Below, piece after piece: positions 14,888 through 24,543 of a stretch of 40,502 bases of DNA. The notes beneath the pieces were generated by a model. The model was given only the letters and a program-made list of their open reading frames with translations. It was not told the DNA's origin and did no database searches. Source of the DNA: Caryophanales bacterium UBA7581. Lineage in GTDB: Bacteria; Bacillota_I; Bacilli_A; RFN20; CAG-826. The stretch covers positions 1-40,502 of the forward strand of contig DLKT01000056.1 of NCBI GenBank assembly GCA_002477825.1, given 5' to 3'. The position numbers and the translations under genes are program-made. Every line of letters begins with the position of its first letter. The stretch's first letter is position 1.

Positions 14888-17800
14888 ATGGAAACTAAAA
14901 AAACACTTTTATCCGTAGATGGTAATACCGCTGCGGCCCTAGCTTCTTATAATTTCACAGAAGTTGCGGGTATTTATCCAATTACTCCGTCTTCGCCGAT
15001 GGCGGAACTTGTTGATGTCTATGCATCTCAAGGTAAGAAAAATTTCTTCGGCAATACTGTAAAAGTTGTTGAAATGCAATCCGAAGCTGGTGCTTCTGGT
15101 ACAGTGCATGGTGCCTTACAAGGCGGCGCACTTGCAACAACCTATACTGCATCACAAGGCTTATTATTGATGATTCCAAATATCTACAAATGGGTAGGCG
15201 AATTGTTACCAGCCGTTTTACATGTCTCGGCTCGTTCCTTAGCTACACGTTCTTTATCCATCTTTGGTGATCACCAAGACGTTTATGCCATTCGTCAAAC
15301 AGGCATTACAATGCTTTGTTCACACTCCGTTCAAGAAATTGCTGATTTAGCCCCAGTTGCTCACTTAATCGCAATTGAATCCAGCGCTCCAATTTGCCAT
15401 TTCTTTGATGGATTCCGTACATCCCACGAAATTCAAAACGTTGAATTCGTTGATGATGAAGAATGGAAAAAATTATTAGACATGGATGCTGTTGAAGCAT
15501 TCCGTGCTCGTGCATTAAACCCACACACCAATCCAGTGACTCGTGGTGGTGCTGAAAACGATGATATTTATTTCCAAGGTCGTGAAGCACAAAATGCGCA
15601 CTATGAAAAAGTTGTAGAAATCGCTGATCACTATTTACGTGAAGCTTCTAGATTAACCGGTCGTAACTACGCACCTTTCACCTATTATGGTGCTAAAGAC
15701 GCTACCAAAGTCATTATCGCTATGGGTTCTGTTACTGAAACCTGTACCGAAGTCGTCGATGCTTTAATGGCTAAAGGTGAAAAGATTGGTTTAGTCAAAG
15801 TTCACTTATATCGTCCATTCAGTGCGAAACACCTCGTTAGTGTGATTCCTGAAACAGTGAAGAAGATTGCTGTTTTAGACCGTACCAAAGAAATGGGCGC
15901 AATGGGCGAACCATTATATCTTGATGTCGTTGCTGCCTTAGAACAAATGGGCCGTAAGATGGATGTCCTCGTTGGTGGCCGTTATGGTTTATCCAGCAAA
16001 GACACCCAACCAAAGCACATGAAGGCTGTTTATGACTTCTTAGATTCTGATCACCCATGGACCAACTTCACTGTGGGTATCAATGATGATGTCACGCATT
16101 TATCCATCCCAGTGGATGATAACTTCCACATTCAAGGGCACTATACCTCTTGCTTATTCTATGGTTTAGGCTCTGATGGTACCGTTTCCGCTAACAAGAG
16201 TTCAATTAAGATTATTGGTGATGCAACCCACCAATATGCACAAGCTTACTTTGCTTATGACTCTCGTAAAGCTGGTGGTGTTACTCGTTCCCACTTACGT
16301 TTCGGACATTCACCAATTCATTCAACCTACTACGTTGAAAATGCTGACTTCATTTCTTGTTCCTTAGATACATATCTCTTCAAATTTGATATGATCAAGA
16401 ACTTAAAAGAAGGCGGAACCTTCTTATTAAATACTGATATGACCGATGAAGAATTAATCAAAGTTCTTCCAAATCGTGTCAAACGTCAATTAGCGGAAAA
16501 ACATGCACATTTCTATGTCATTAATGCGAATGAAATCGCCGCTAAGATTGGTATGGGACGTCACACCAATACCACCTTACAAGCTTCCTTCTTCTATTTG
16601 AACCAAGGCATTATGCCATATGAAGAAGCAGTGAAGTGGATGAAGAAATTTGCCTATAAGAGCTATGCAAAGAAAGGCGACGAAGTGGTTGAAATGAACT
16701 ATCGCGCTATCGATGCTGGTGCTGAAGGCTTACGTGAAATCAAAGTTGATCCAGAATGGGCTTCTTTAAGTGCTGTTCGTGAACGTCATATGACCGGTGA
16801 TGATTACTTTGATTCTTATGTTAGCATCGTTGGTTCTCTTGATGGTGATAACTTACCAGTCAGTAAGTTCACTGAATACGAATTACTTGATGGTACCATG
16901 AGACCAAATATCACCTATCGTGAACAACGTTCTATCGCTGACCGTGTCCCATTATGGCATAAAGAAAACTGTATTCAATGTAACCAATGTGCCTTCGTTT
17001 GCCCACACGCAACGATTCGTCCATTCTTATTAACCGAAGAAGAAATGGCACATATGCCAGCCATTGCAAAAGATGATGTTCTTGATGCAATTGGACCAAC
17101 CGTAAAAGGAATGAAGTTCCGTTTACAAGTTTCTCCAAGAAACTGTGTTGGCTGCGGATTATGTATGATGCAATGCCCAGGTAAGGGTGGCGTTAAAGCG
17201 CTTGAAATGGTTGAAGCTAAATCTCAATTTGATCAAGAAGAAGCTGCTACTTACTTATATAAACACGTCGAATACAAAGCAGATAAGTTCCCAGTGACCT
17301 CCGTTAAGGGTGCGGCATTCTTAATGCCATATACCGAAGTATCTGGTGCTTGTGCAGGCTGTGGTGAAACTCCATATTATCGTTTAGCCTCTCAATTATT
17401 TGGCCGTGATATGATGATTGCTAACGCTACAGGTTGTTCCTCCATTTACTCTGGTTCTACCCCATTAACTCCATTCTGCACTGATAAGAATGGTGAAGGT
17501 ATTGCTTGGGCAAACTCCTTATTCGAAGACAACGCTGAATTCGGTTATGGTATGCGTGTTGCCTCCGATTATAAACTTTCTCAAATTATTCGTATCTTTG
17601 AAGCAACGAAAGATGAAGTTGAACCTGAACTCAAGGCCTTAATGGAAACTTGGTTAGCCAACTTCAAGAATCGTGATGTCATTCGTGGAATGGTCAAAGA
17701 TTTAGTCGCTGCTTTAAAAGCAACCAAAAACGAAGCAGCTAAAGAAGCTTTAGTCTATGAAAGAGACCTCGTTGACAAATCTGTATGGATTGTCGGTGGT

Positions 17801-18424
17801 GATGGTTGGTCTTACGATATTGGTTACGGCGGTGTTGATCACGTTTTAGCCAATGAAGAAGACGTTAACATCCTTGTCTTAGATACCGAAGTTTACTCCA
17901 ACACTGGTGGTCAATCTTCTAAATCTTCTCAAACTGGTTCAATCGCTAAATTTACCGCTTCTGGTAAAAAGACTGCGAAGAAGAACCTTGCTATGATGGC
18001 CATTGCTTATGGACACGTCTATGTGGCTCAAGTCTCCTTAGGCGCTAACCCAATGCAAGCCATTAAAGCTATGAAAGAAGCAGAAAGCTATGATGGACCA
18101 TCCCTCATTATCTGCTATGCCCCATGTGCCAACCACGGTATTAAAGGTGGCTTAAGCAATGCAATGAGAGTTGAAAAATCGGCTGTTGAATGTGGTTACT
18201 TCCCAATCTTCCGTTATGACCCACGTCTTGAAAAGGCTGGAAAGAACCCAATGCAATTAGATTGCAAAGAACCAGACTTTGATAAGTTCCATGACTTCGT
18301 AATGGGCGAAACTCGTTTCTCTCAATTACCAAAGGTCAATCCAGAACATGCTCAAGAATTACTTGACAAGTCCAGAGAATACGCAAGAATGCGTTGGAAC
18401 CAATTCAAACGTTTAGCGGACTAA
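14888..18424 (+). CDS. nifJ: Pyruvate:ferredoxin (flavodoxin) oxidoreductase
   Basis: This single-chain homodimeric-type enzyme has 1178 residues, the normal length. It oxidises pyruvate with CoA to acetyl-CoA and CO2 and reduces ferredoxin or flavodoxin. The pyruvate/TPP-binding start contains YPITPSSPMAELVD. Two [4Fe-4S] motifs are visible: CIQCNQCAFVCP near residue 694 and CVGCGLCMMQCP near 752. The third cluster and TPP region contains GACAGCGETPYY near 820, GGDGWSYDIGYGG near 970 and the EVYSNTGGQ stretch. ATG 14888 is chosen because GGAGG lies five bases upstream; an in-frame ATG at 14876 lacks a ribosome-binding site. It is monocistronic, between its own operator-bearing promoter and a strong terminator. 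Oxygen-sensitive PFOR is a marker of anaerobic metabolism. Confidence 0.97.
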   Translation: METKKTLLSVDGNTAAALASYNFTEVAGIYPITPSSPMAELVDVYASQGKKNFFGNTVKVVEMQSEAGASGTVHGALQGGALATTYTASQGLLLMIPNIYKWVGELLPAVLHVSARSLATRSLSIFGDHQDVYAIRQTGITMLCSHSVQEIADLAPVAHLIAIESSAPICHFFDGFRTSHEIQNVEFVDDEEWKKLLDMDAVEAFRARALNPHTNPVTRGGAENDDIYFQGREAQNAHYEKVVEIADHYLREASRLTGRNYAPFTYYGAKDATKVIIAMGSVTETCTEVVDALMAKGEKIGLVKVHLYRPFSAKHLVSVIPETVKKIAVLDRTKEMGAMGEPLYLDVVAALEQMGRKMDVLVGGRYGLSSKDTQPKHMKAVYDFLDSDHPWTNFTVGINDDVTHLSIPVDDNFHIQGHYTSCLFYGLGSDGTVSANKSSIKIIGDATHQYAQAYFAYDSRKAGGVTRSHLRFGHSPIHSTYYVENADFISCSLDTYLFKFDMIKNLKEGGTFLLNTDMTDEELIKVLPNRVKRQLAEKHAHFYVINANEIAAKIGMGRHTNTTLQASFFYLNQGIMPYEEAVKWMKKFAYKSYAKKGDEVVEMNYRAIDAGAEGLREIKVDPEWASLSAVRERHMTGDDYFDSYVSIVGSLDGDNLPVSKFTEYELLDGTMRPNITYREQRSIADRVPLWHKENCIQCNQCAFVCPHATIRPFLLTEEEMAHMPAIAKDDVLDAIGPTVKGMKFRLQVSPRNCVGCGLCMMQCPGKGGVKALEMVEAKSQFDQEEAATYLYKHVEYKADKFPVTSVKGAAFLMPYTEVSGACAGCGETPYYRLASQLFGRDMMIANATGCSSIYSGSTPLTPFCTDKNGEGIAWANSLFEDNAEFGYGMRVASDYKLSQIIRIFEATKDEVEPELKALMETWLANFKNRDVIRGMVKDLVAALKATKNEAAKEALVYERDLVDKSVWIVGGDGWSYDIGYGGVDHVLANEEDVNILVLDTEVYSNTGGQSSKSSQTGSIAKFTASGKKTAKKNLAMMAIAYGHVYVAQVSLGANPMQAIKAMKEAESYDGPSLIICYAPCANHGIKGGLSNAMRVEKSAVECGYFPIFRYDPRLEKAGKNPMQLDCKEPDFDKFHDFVMGETRFSQLPKVNPEHAQELLDKSREYARMRWNQFKRLAD

Positions 18425-18444
18425 TTGATTTCTAAATAAAATTG

Positions 18445-18482
18445 AACTGTCTCTTGTTAATTAGCAAGGGACAGTTTTTTTA
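18445..18482 (+). terminator. Terminator after nifJ
   Basis: AACTGTCTCTTG (18445-18456) pairs with CAAGGGACAGTT (18465-18476), twelve pairs including one G-T. An 8-base loop separates the arms and a T-run follows. Confidence 0.9.
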
Positions 18483-18493
18483 TCCTTTTAAAA

Positions 18494-18539
18494 AATATCT
18501 TCATTAGATATTTCTAAACATTAAAATATAGGGTAAAAT
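18494..18539 (+). promoter_or_regulatory. Upstream region of uvrA: inverted repeat and likely -10
   Basis: AATATCT (18494-18500), five bases, AGATATT (18506-18512), then a likely -10 TAAAAT at 18534-18539. The -35 is weak (TTTCTA at 18511-18516) and overlaps the repeat. It is not a LexA-type box. The same seven-five-seven repeat occurs before the rRNA promoter at 39780-39798. Confidence 0.4.
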
Positions 18540-18562
18540 AAAGTGTTAGTGGGTGATGTTTT

Positions 18563-21415
18563 ATGAGTATTAACAAGAAAATTATTATTAAAGGCGCTAG
18601 AGAGAATAACTTAAAAGATGTTTATTTAGAGTTACCAAAAGACGCTTTTATTGTGTTTACAGGATTATCAGGTTCAGGTAAATCGACCTTAGCGTTTGAT
18701 ACGATTTATAATGAAGGACAAAGAAGATACGTAGAATCATTAAGTAGCTACGCCCGTATGTTTTTAGGTAGCTTTGAAAAACCCGATGTGGATTCCATTG
18801 AAGGCCTTTCTCCAGCCATTGCTATCGATCAAAAGACGACATCGCATAATCCGCGTTCTACCGTAGGAACTGTAACAGAAATTTATGACTATTTACGTCT
18901 TTTATATGCAAGAATTGGGGTACCTTATTGTCCCATTCATCATGAACCGATTGAGGCTTTTACCCCTAAACAAATGATGGATTTCATTTTTCAAATGGAA
19001 AGCAATACGCGCTTACAGATTTTAGCGCCGGTTGTGAAACATGAAAAAGGAACCCATAAAGATACTTTAGCGAAAATTAAACAACAAGGCTTTGAAAGAG
19101 TACGGGTTGATAATGTTATTTCTCGTATTGATGAAGTACCTGCTTTAGAAAAGAATAAAAAGCATAGCATTGAAATTGTTGTTGACCGTATTATTTTAAA
19201 AGAAGAAGCGAGAAGCCGTATTTATGAGGCTTTAGAACTTGCTTTAGACTGGGGACATGGCTATGTTATCATCCTTTATGGCGATAAAGAACGTCTATTT
19301 AGTGAACACCATTCTTGTCCAGAATGTGGTTTTTCTGTACCGAAATTAGAGCCAAGATTATTCTCCTTTAACTCACCTATGGGTTGCTGCCCTGAATGTA
19401 ATGGATTAGGTATTAAAAGAGAAGTAGATCCTGACTTATTAGTGCCGAATAAAAACTTAAGTTTAAATCAAGGCGCTATTGCATTTTATAAGAATATTTG
19501 TGGAACGTCTAATTTAGACTGGCAAGATTTTGTTTACTTATGTAAAACTTATGAAATTCCGATGGATGTTCCTTATCGTAAACTAACCAAAGAACAACAA
19601 GATATCGTTTTAATTGGTTCTCCAAAAGAACATTTTTATACCATTAAAAGCAGTTCTGGTAATGTTGTCCATCGTCGTGGCTTCATTGAAGGACCAAAGA
19701 CGAAGATTGAACGATTATATCAAAATACCGATAGTCCAATGATGCGTGATTGGTATGAATCTTTTATGCGTGATAAAGAATGTGAAACTTGTCATGGCGC
19801 AAGATTAAATGAACAAGTGTTATCCGTTCGTATTGGTGGCCTTAACATTTATGAAATGACGAAGTTATCCGTATCCGACTTATTAAAATTCTTAGATCAA
19901 CTTCAATTAACCCCCAATGAACAAGAAATTGCTAGAATGATTTTTAAAGAAGTACGCGCTCGGTTAACATTCTTAAATAATGTAGGATTAGATTATCTTA
20001 CTTTATCTAGAATGGCGATGACGCTTTCGGGTGGAGAAGCGCAAAGAATTCGTTTAGCTACACAGATTGGCTCTAAATTAAGCGGAGTTCTGTACGTTTT
20101 AGATGAACCTTCCATTGGTTTACACCAAAGAGATAATGAAAAATTAATTGAAACATTAAAAGAAATGCGTGATTTAGGTAACACCTTAATCGTTGTTGAG
20201 CACGATGAAGATACCATGCGCGCTTGTGATTTCTTAGTAGATATCGGTCCAGGCGCTGGTGTTCATGGTGGTGAAATCGTGGCAAGCGGTACGATTGAAG
20301 ATGTTGAAAATGAACCTCGTTCTATTACCGGACAATATTTATCTGGTAAAAAGTTTATTCCTGTCCCATTATCTCGCTTAAAAGGGAACGGACATTATTT
20401 AGAAGTAAAAGGCGCGCGATGCAACAACTTAAAGAATATTGATGTGAAATTCCCATTAGGTACCTTTATTTGTGTTACCGGTGTTTCGGGATCAGGAAAA
20501 TCGTCTTTAGTTACTGAAATTTTATATAAGTCTTTAGCGCAAAAACTATCGAGCCGTATGGATTTAATTCCCGGTGATCATGATGAAATTTTAGGTATGG
20601 ACTTTATTGATAAAGTCATTAATGTTTCGCAAGAACCGATTGGTAAAACCCCAAGAAGTAACCCTGCCACCTATACGGGTGCTTTTGATGAAATTCGTGA
20701 GATTTTTGCAAATACCGTGGAAGCAAAAGCAAGAGGTTTTGATAAAGGAAGATTCTCCTTTAATGTGAAGGGTGGACGCTGTGAAAAATGTCAAGGTTGT
20801 GGGGTCATTCGTATTCCGATGAACTTCTTACCCGATGTTTATGTAAAATGTGACCAATGTGGTGGGACGCGTTATAACGAAGAAACTTTAATGGCAACGT
20901 ATAAAGGAAAGAATATTTATGATGTCTTAGAAATGACCATTGAAGACGCAATGGTATTCTTTGAAAATATCCCATCACTTGCTCGTAAATTACGTATTCT
21001 AAATGATATTGGTTTAGGTTATGTAAAATTAGGACAAAGTGCGACGACATTATCAGGTGGAGAAGCGCAACGTGTAAAATTAGCGTATGAATTACAAAGA
21101 AAACCAACAGGTCATACCCTTTATATTTTAGATGAGCCAACCACAGGTTTACATGTTGATGATATTGCTCGTTTATTGGATGTTTTACAATCGATTGTCA
21201 ATCACGGCGATACTGTATTAGTAATTGAACATAATTTAGACGTTATTAAAGTAGCAGATTACATCATTGATATTGGCCCTGAAGGCGGAGATCGTGGTGG
21301 AACGATTGTAGCAACGGGAACTCCGGAAGAAATTGCAAAGTGTGAAGCTTCTTATACCGGTAGATTCTTAAAAGATGTTTTATTAAAAGACCGTAAAAGA
21401 AGAGGCTTATGTTAG
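18563..21415 (+). CDS. uvrA: Excinuclease ABC subunit A
   Basis: This 950-residue DNA-damage recognition ATPase of nucleotide excision repair works with UvrB, which is not in the window. It has two ABC modules. Walker A sites are GLSGSGKST near residue 33 and GVSGSGKSS near 638. Two signature regions read TLSGGEAQRIRLA and TLSGGEAQRVKLA, each followed by a LDEP Walker B. The first zinc-finger region has CPECGF near 252 and CCPEC near 275; the second has CEKCQGCG and CDQCGGTRYNEE near 740. The UvrA hallmark EGQRRYVESLSSYARMFLG is near residue 50. Length and motifs are normal. The start has GGTGA six bases upstream. It leads into lgt 57 bases on, with a hairpin between them but no terminator, so they are probably co-transcribed. 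Confidence 0.98.
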   Translation: MSINKKIIIKGARENNLKDVYLELPKDAFIVFTGLSGSGKSTLAFDTIYNEGQRRYVESLSSYARMFLGSFEKPDVDSIEGLSPAIAIDQKTTSHNPRSTVGTVTEIYDYLRLLYARIGVPYCPIHHEPIEAFTPKQMMDFIFQMESNTRLQILAPVVKHEKGTHKDTLAKIKQQGFERVRVDNVISRIDEVPALEKNKKHSIEIVVDRIILKEEARSRIYEALELALDWGHGYVIILYGDKERLFSEHHSCPECGFSVPKLEPRLFSFNSPMGCCPECNGLGIKREVDPDLLVPNKNLSLNQGAIAFYKNICGTSNLDWQDFVYLCKTYEIPMDVPYRKLTKEQQDIVLIGSPKEHFYTIKSSSGNVVHRRGFIEGPKTKIERLYQNTDSPMMRDWYESFMRDKECETCHGARLNEQVLSVRIGGLNIYEMTKLSVSDLLKFLDQLQLTPNEQEIARMIFKEVRARLTFLNNVGLDYLTLSRMAMTLSGGEAQRIRLATQIGSKLSGVLYVLDEPSIGLHQRDNEKLIETLKEMRDLGNTLIVVEHDEDTMRACDFLVDIGPGAGVHGGEIVASGTIEDVENEPRSITGQYLSGKKFIPVPLSRLKGNGHYLEVKGARCNNLKNIDVKFPLGTFICVTGVSGSGKSSLVTEILYKSLAQKLSSRMDLIPGDHDEILGMDFIDKVINVSQEPIGKTPRSNPATYTGAFDEIREIFANTVEAKARGFDKGRFSFNVKGGRCEKCQGCGVIRIPMNFLPDVYVKCDQCGGTRYNEETLMATYKGKNIYDVLEMTIEDAMVFFENIPSLARKLRILNDIGLGYVKLGQSATTLSGGEAQRVKLAYELQRKPTGHTLYILDEPTTGLHVDDIARLLDVLQSIVNHGDTVLVIEHNLDVIKVADYIIDIGPEGGDRGGTIVATGTPEEIAKCEASYTGRFLKDVLLKDRKRRGLC

Positions 21416-21420
21416 AGTTG

Positions 21421-21439
21421 CACTTTCTTTTAGAAAGTG
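21421..21439 (+). other. Hairpin between uvrA and lgt
   Basis: CACTTTCT-TTT-AGAAAGTG, a perfect eight-pair stem five bases after the uvrA stop. No T-run follows, so read-through into lgt is likely. A role in mRNA processing is possible. Confidence 0.5.
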
Positions 21440-21472
21440 ATAGTTTATATTCATAAAAAGGAGTCGAAAATT

Positions 21473-22990
21473 ATGGAAGAAGAACAAAAAGAGAAAGTAG
21501 AAGTCAAAGAACATAGTGACTATGTTTCCATTCTTTGGACAATATTAGCGTTTTTATTTCCTATAACCGAATATATATTTCGAGTAATGTGGAAAGAAAA
21601 AGGCCTTCATGAAACAACAGAAAAAAGAACAAAACTTGCTTCAATTATTGGTAGTGTAGTGCAAGTTTTATTTATCTTAGTTACGAGTATTTATGGATTA
21701 GTAAAAGGCTCGACCTTTATCAATATTTCTCTAAGAGCGTTCTTATTCTATACATTCCTTCTTTATGCTTTAGAATCAGCGGCAGTTTTGATTTTTGCCC
21801 ATGAATATATTGTGAGGTTCCCTGATTATCAAGAAAGCAAATTCTTCCAAATTGGTCGTAAGGTTGCAATTGGAGTAACCACGGTATTTAGCATTTTAAT
21901 GGTTTATCAAATGGATGCGGTAATTCAAACACCGCTTCCAAAAGGTTTTCCTTTAAATGCCGAACGTCCAACCATTGCTTTTTATGCTTTATTTATTTTG
22001 ACGGGCGCTTTAATTTCTTTATTAATCGCATCCAATAAAATTCATAAAATGGGTGAAAGAAGAGATTTCTTAGAAAAGATTTTCTATATTGCTTTCCCTA
22101 TGGGCCTTGTGGGCGCTAGAGCATGGTGGGTCATTTCTGAATGGAATCGTTCCTTAGCTAATAATCACACGATTAAAGCGATTTTTGATGTTCGTAGTGG
22201 TGGCTTAGCCATACAGGGTGGCGTTCTTCTAGGTGCTTTTGTGGGCATTTGGATTTTAACCGAAATGAAGAAAGAAATTTCTTCAATGAAAGTTATTGAT
22301 GCAGCAATTCCCGGTATTTTAATTGCCCAAGCGATTGGTCGGTTAGGTAACTTTACCAATATTGAAGTGTATGGTGCTTCAGCCAATGCAAATAACTGGT
22401 GGTTCTTACCACAAATTATTGTTAACCAATATATGGATGGTTTAGGGCATTTTGTCGTACCCCTTTTCTTAGTGGAAGGTCTTTTAAATATTTTAGGTTA
22501 TTTCTTAATCACCTATGTTGTAGGTGGATTATTAAAGAAATGGGTGGTCCCAGGCGCTCAAGCTTATAGTTATTTAATTTGGTATGGTGCGGTTCGTTAT
22601 ATTTTAGAACCACTTCGTGATCAAGAATATATTATGGGAACATCAAGTCAAATGTCTTTAGTATTTATTCTTTTAGGTGTAGGACTATTATTAGTTACCC
22701 ATATCATTGCGTATGTTCGAAAAAAGAATCCGCAATTAGACACTTCGTTTGTGGAAAAAAGAAAAGCAATCGCAGAAAAAATGGAGAATAAATCTAAAGT
22801 CTTTAAAATCCTTATGTCACTTCCGATTATTAATGGTTTCTATTATGGTTTCTATCGTTTTGTAAAAGGCCATTATTATTCCGGTTTTGCTTGGATTATC
22901 TTTGGAAGTGTGATTGGCTGGATTGTTGATTTATATTTTATTTTAAATGGAAAGACTTTGTGGATGAGTAAAGAGAAAGAGTATGTATAA
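21473..22990 (+). CDS. lgt: Prolipoprotein diacylglyceryl transferase with extra N- and C-terminal membrane regions
   Basis: This membrane enzyme transfers diacylglycerol to the lipobox cysteine of prolipoproteins; at least five such proteins are encoded in this window. The Lgt signature GRLGNFTNIEVYG is clear, as are GLVGARAWWVISEW, GGLAIQGGVL and IWYGAVRYILEPLR. It has 505 residues against about 270-290 for ordinary Lgt. The first 148 or so residues add a charged start and about four hydrophobic segments that I do not recognise. The last 60 or so residues (GFYYGFYRFVKGHYYSGF onward) look like a TM2-type hairpin. Start ATG 21473 has AAGGAG nine bases upstream; an in-frame alternative 36 bases earlier lacks one. 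Its end overlaps the HAD gene by eight bases. Confidence 0.92.
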   Translation: MEEEQKEKVEVKEHSDYVSILWTILAFLFPITEYIFRVMWKEKGLHETTEKRTKLASIIGSVVQVLFILVTSIYGLVKGSTFINISLRAFLFYTFLLYALESAAVLIFAHEYIVRFPDYQESKFFQIGRKVAIGVTTVFSILMVYQMDAVIQTPLPKGFPLNAERPTIAFYALFILTGALISLLIASNKIHKMGERRDFLEKIFYIAFPMGLVGARAWWVISEWNRSLANNHTIKAIFDVRSGGLAIQGGVLLGAFVGIWILTEMKKEISSMKVIDAAIPGILIAQAIGRLGNFTNIEVYGASANANNWWFLPQIIVNQYMDGLGHFVVPLFLVEGLLNILGYFLITYVVGGLLKKWVVPGAQAYSYLIWYGAVRYILEPLRDQEYIMGTSSQMSLVFILLGVGLLLVTHIIAYVRKKNPQLDTSFVEKRKAIAEKMENKSKVFKILMSLPIINGFYYGFYRFVKGHYYSGFAWIIFGSVIGWIVDLYFILNGKTLWMSKEKEYV

Positions 22991-23630
22991 GTATATTTTA
23001 TTTGATTTAGATGGAACATTAGCGGATACCGATTTATTAGTGGTTGAAGGTTTTTTACGCTTTTATCGAAAATATAAACCCGGCGAGAAAGTGCCTTTTC
23101 GTTTACTCGCTTCTTTTTCTGGACCAACATTAAAAGAAACGTTTGAAAAGCATTTTCCTTCCTATAATTCGGATGAATTAGTGGAAGATTTTAAAACTTT
23201 TAGTCTCCCTCTTTATCAAACCTTTGTGGAAACTTATCCGGGCACTTTTGAAGGACTTCAAGTCTTAAAAGAACACGGCATTCGTATTGCCGTAATTACT
23301 TCTAAAATGCGAGATCCTTCCTTAAGAACTTTAAATAATTTAGGCTTAACACCTTATGTTGATCTTCTCATTGCTTGGGATGATGTTATTAAACCAAAAC
23401 CCGATACCGAAGGAATTGAAAGAGCATTAAAGTTCTTCCATGCCGAAAAAAAGGATACACTATTTGTAGGAGATGGTTTTAACGACTTCTTAGCCGCTAA
23501 AAACGCCTCTTTAGATGTGGCAATGGTATCCTGGAATATCCGTGGGAAATTAGCTAATGTCACACCGACTTATTATGTTTCAACTTGGAAAGAACTAGTT
23601 GAGGTGATTTTAACGCATGGAGAAAAATAA
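22983..23630 (+). CDS. HAD-superfamily phosphatase, PpaX/Gph-like
   Basis: This 215-residue cytoplasmic phosphatase carries the four HAD motifs. These are FDLDGTLADTD (nucleophile Asp 8, acid/base Asp 10), a Ser/Thr in VITSKMRDPS, Lys in IKPKPDTEG, and the metal-binding GDGFNDFLAA near residue 161. A helical cap domain lies between motifs 1 and 2, as in phosphoglycolate phosphatases and the pyrophosphatase PpaX. The position directly after lgt, overlapping it by eight bases, is that of ppaX in Bacillus subtilis as I recall. That favours a pyrophosphatase role, perhaps for pyrophosphate from HPr-Ser-P dephosphorylation. Its usual partner hprK is not adjacent here, so the exact substrate remains open. 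Confidence 0.85.
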   Translation: MYKYILFDLDGTLADTDLLVVEGFLRFYRKYKPGEKVPFRLLASFSGPTLKETFEKHFPSYNSDELVEDFKTFSLPLYQTFVETYPGTFEGLQVLKEHGIRIAVITSKMRDPSLRTLNNLGLTPYVDLLIAWDDVIKPKPDTEGIERALKFFHAEKKDTLFVGDGFNDFLAAKNASLDVAMVSWNIRGKLANVTPTYYVSTWKELVEVILTHGEK

Positions 23631-24543
23631 AAAGAATACAGTTGCTATCATTGGCGCAGGGCCGAGTGGAATTACCGCTTGCATTTATTTAGCAAGAGCG
23701 GGTTATTTTGTGGATGTCTTTGAAGAATTAATGCCGGGAGGAAAAGTGAATTTAACGGCAACCGTTGAAAACTATCCTGGTTTTACTTCCATCACGGGAC
23801 CTGATTTAGCTATGCATTTTTATGAACAAATGCAAGATGATGCTATCAACTACATCAATGATAGAGTTATTTCTATTACACAGCAAGAAAATGAATTTAT
23901 AGTTCATGTTGAAGATAAAACGTATCATTATCACGCAATCATTATCGCTACAGGAACGAAAGAAAGAAAACTAGAAGTTTTAAAAGCTAGTCAATTTGAA
24001 AACCGTGGTATCTCTTATTGTGCAGTCTGTGACGGACCTTTATATAAAAATAAAGATGTCGTCGTTATCGGTGGCGGAAACGCTGCTTTAGAAGAAGCCT
24101 TATATTTATCTACTTTCTGTTCTTCCGTTACGTTAATTCATCGTAGAGACACTTTTAGAGCGGATGAAGTTTTACAAAGCAGAGTAAAAAAATCAAATAT
24201 CATAACCTATATGAATTCTCAAGTTATTGAGTTACTTGGAGAAGAAAAATTAGAAGGCGTTATGATTGAAAATCAAGTCACCAAAGAAAAAATCAAATTA
24301 AAAGTGCAAGCTTTATTTCCCTATATTGGACAAGAGGCGAATACAACATTTCTTTCTTCCTTACATATATTAGATGAGAAAGGATATATTGAGGTAGATG
24401 CGAATAAAAGAACCAGTATACCTGGCTTATTTGCGGCAGGAGATGTCACTAAAAAAGATTTGAGGCAAATCGTAACCGCCACAAGCGATGGCGCGATTGC
24501 CGCCATGAGCGCTATCCAATACATGAAAGAAAATGATTTTTGA
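23617..24543 (+). CDS. trxB: Thioredoxin reductase
   Basis: This 308-residue FAD-dependent disulphide oxidoreductase uses NADPH to reduce thioredoxin. The FAD-binding GAGPSG is at 13-18. The redox pair CAVC is at 135-138 in ISYCAVCDG. The second dinucleotide motif GGGNAALEEA is near 153, followed by the NADPH-typical HRRDTFRAD. The C-terminal FAD segment reads GLFAAGDV and QIVTATSDGAIAA. Length and motifs are those of the classical low-molecular-weight enzyme. It overlaps the HAD gene by 14 bases and the next gene by 11, so it is part of a tightly packed operon. It ends in TGA. Confidence 0.95.
   Translation: MEKNKKNTVAIIGAGPSGITACIYLARAGYFVDVFEELMPGGKVNLTATVENYPGFTSITGPDLAMHFYEQMQDDAINYINDRVISITQQENEFIVHVEDKTYHYHAIIIATGTKERKLEVLKASQFENRGISYCAVCDGPLYKNKDVVVIGGGNAALEEALYLSTFCSSVTLIHRRDTFRADEVLQSRVKKSNIITYMNSQVIELLGEEKLEGVMIENQVTKEKIKLKVQALFPYIGQEANTTFLSSLHILDEKGYIEVDANKRTSIPGLFAAGDVTKKDLRQIVTATSDGAIAAMSAIQYMKENDF

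Noticed and set aside
18494..18539. LexA/SOS box upstream of uvrA
   Set aside because: The inverted repeat there lacks the GAAC...GTTC core of Firmicute LexA sites.
20805..21140. 111-codon minus-strand frame inside uvrA
   Set aside because: It is a shadow of a highly conserved coding region, and its protein has no recognisable character.
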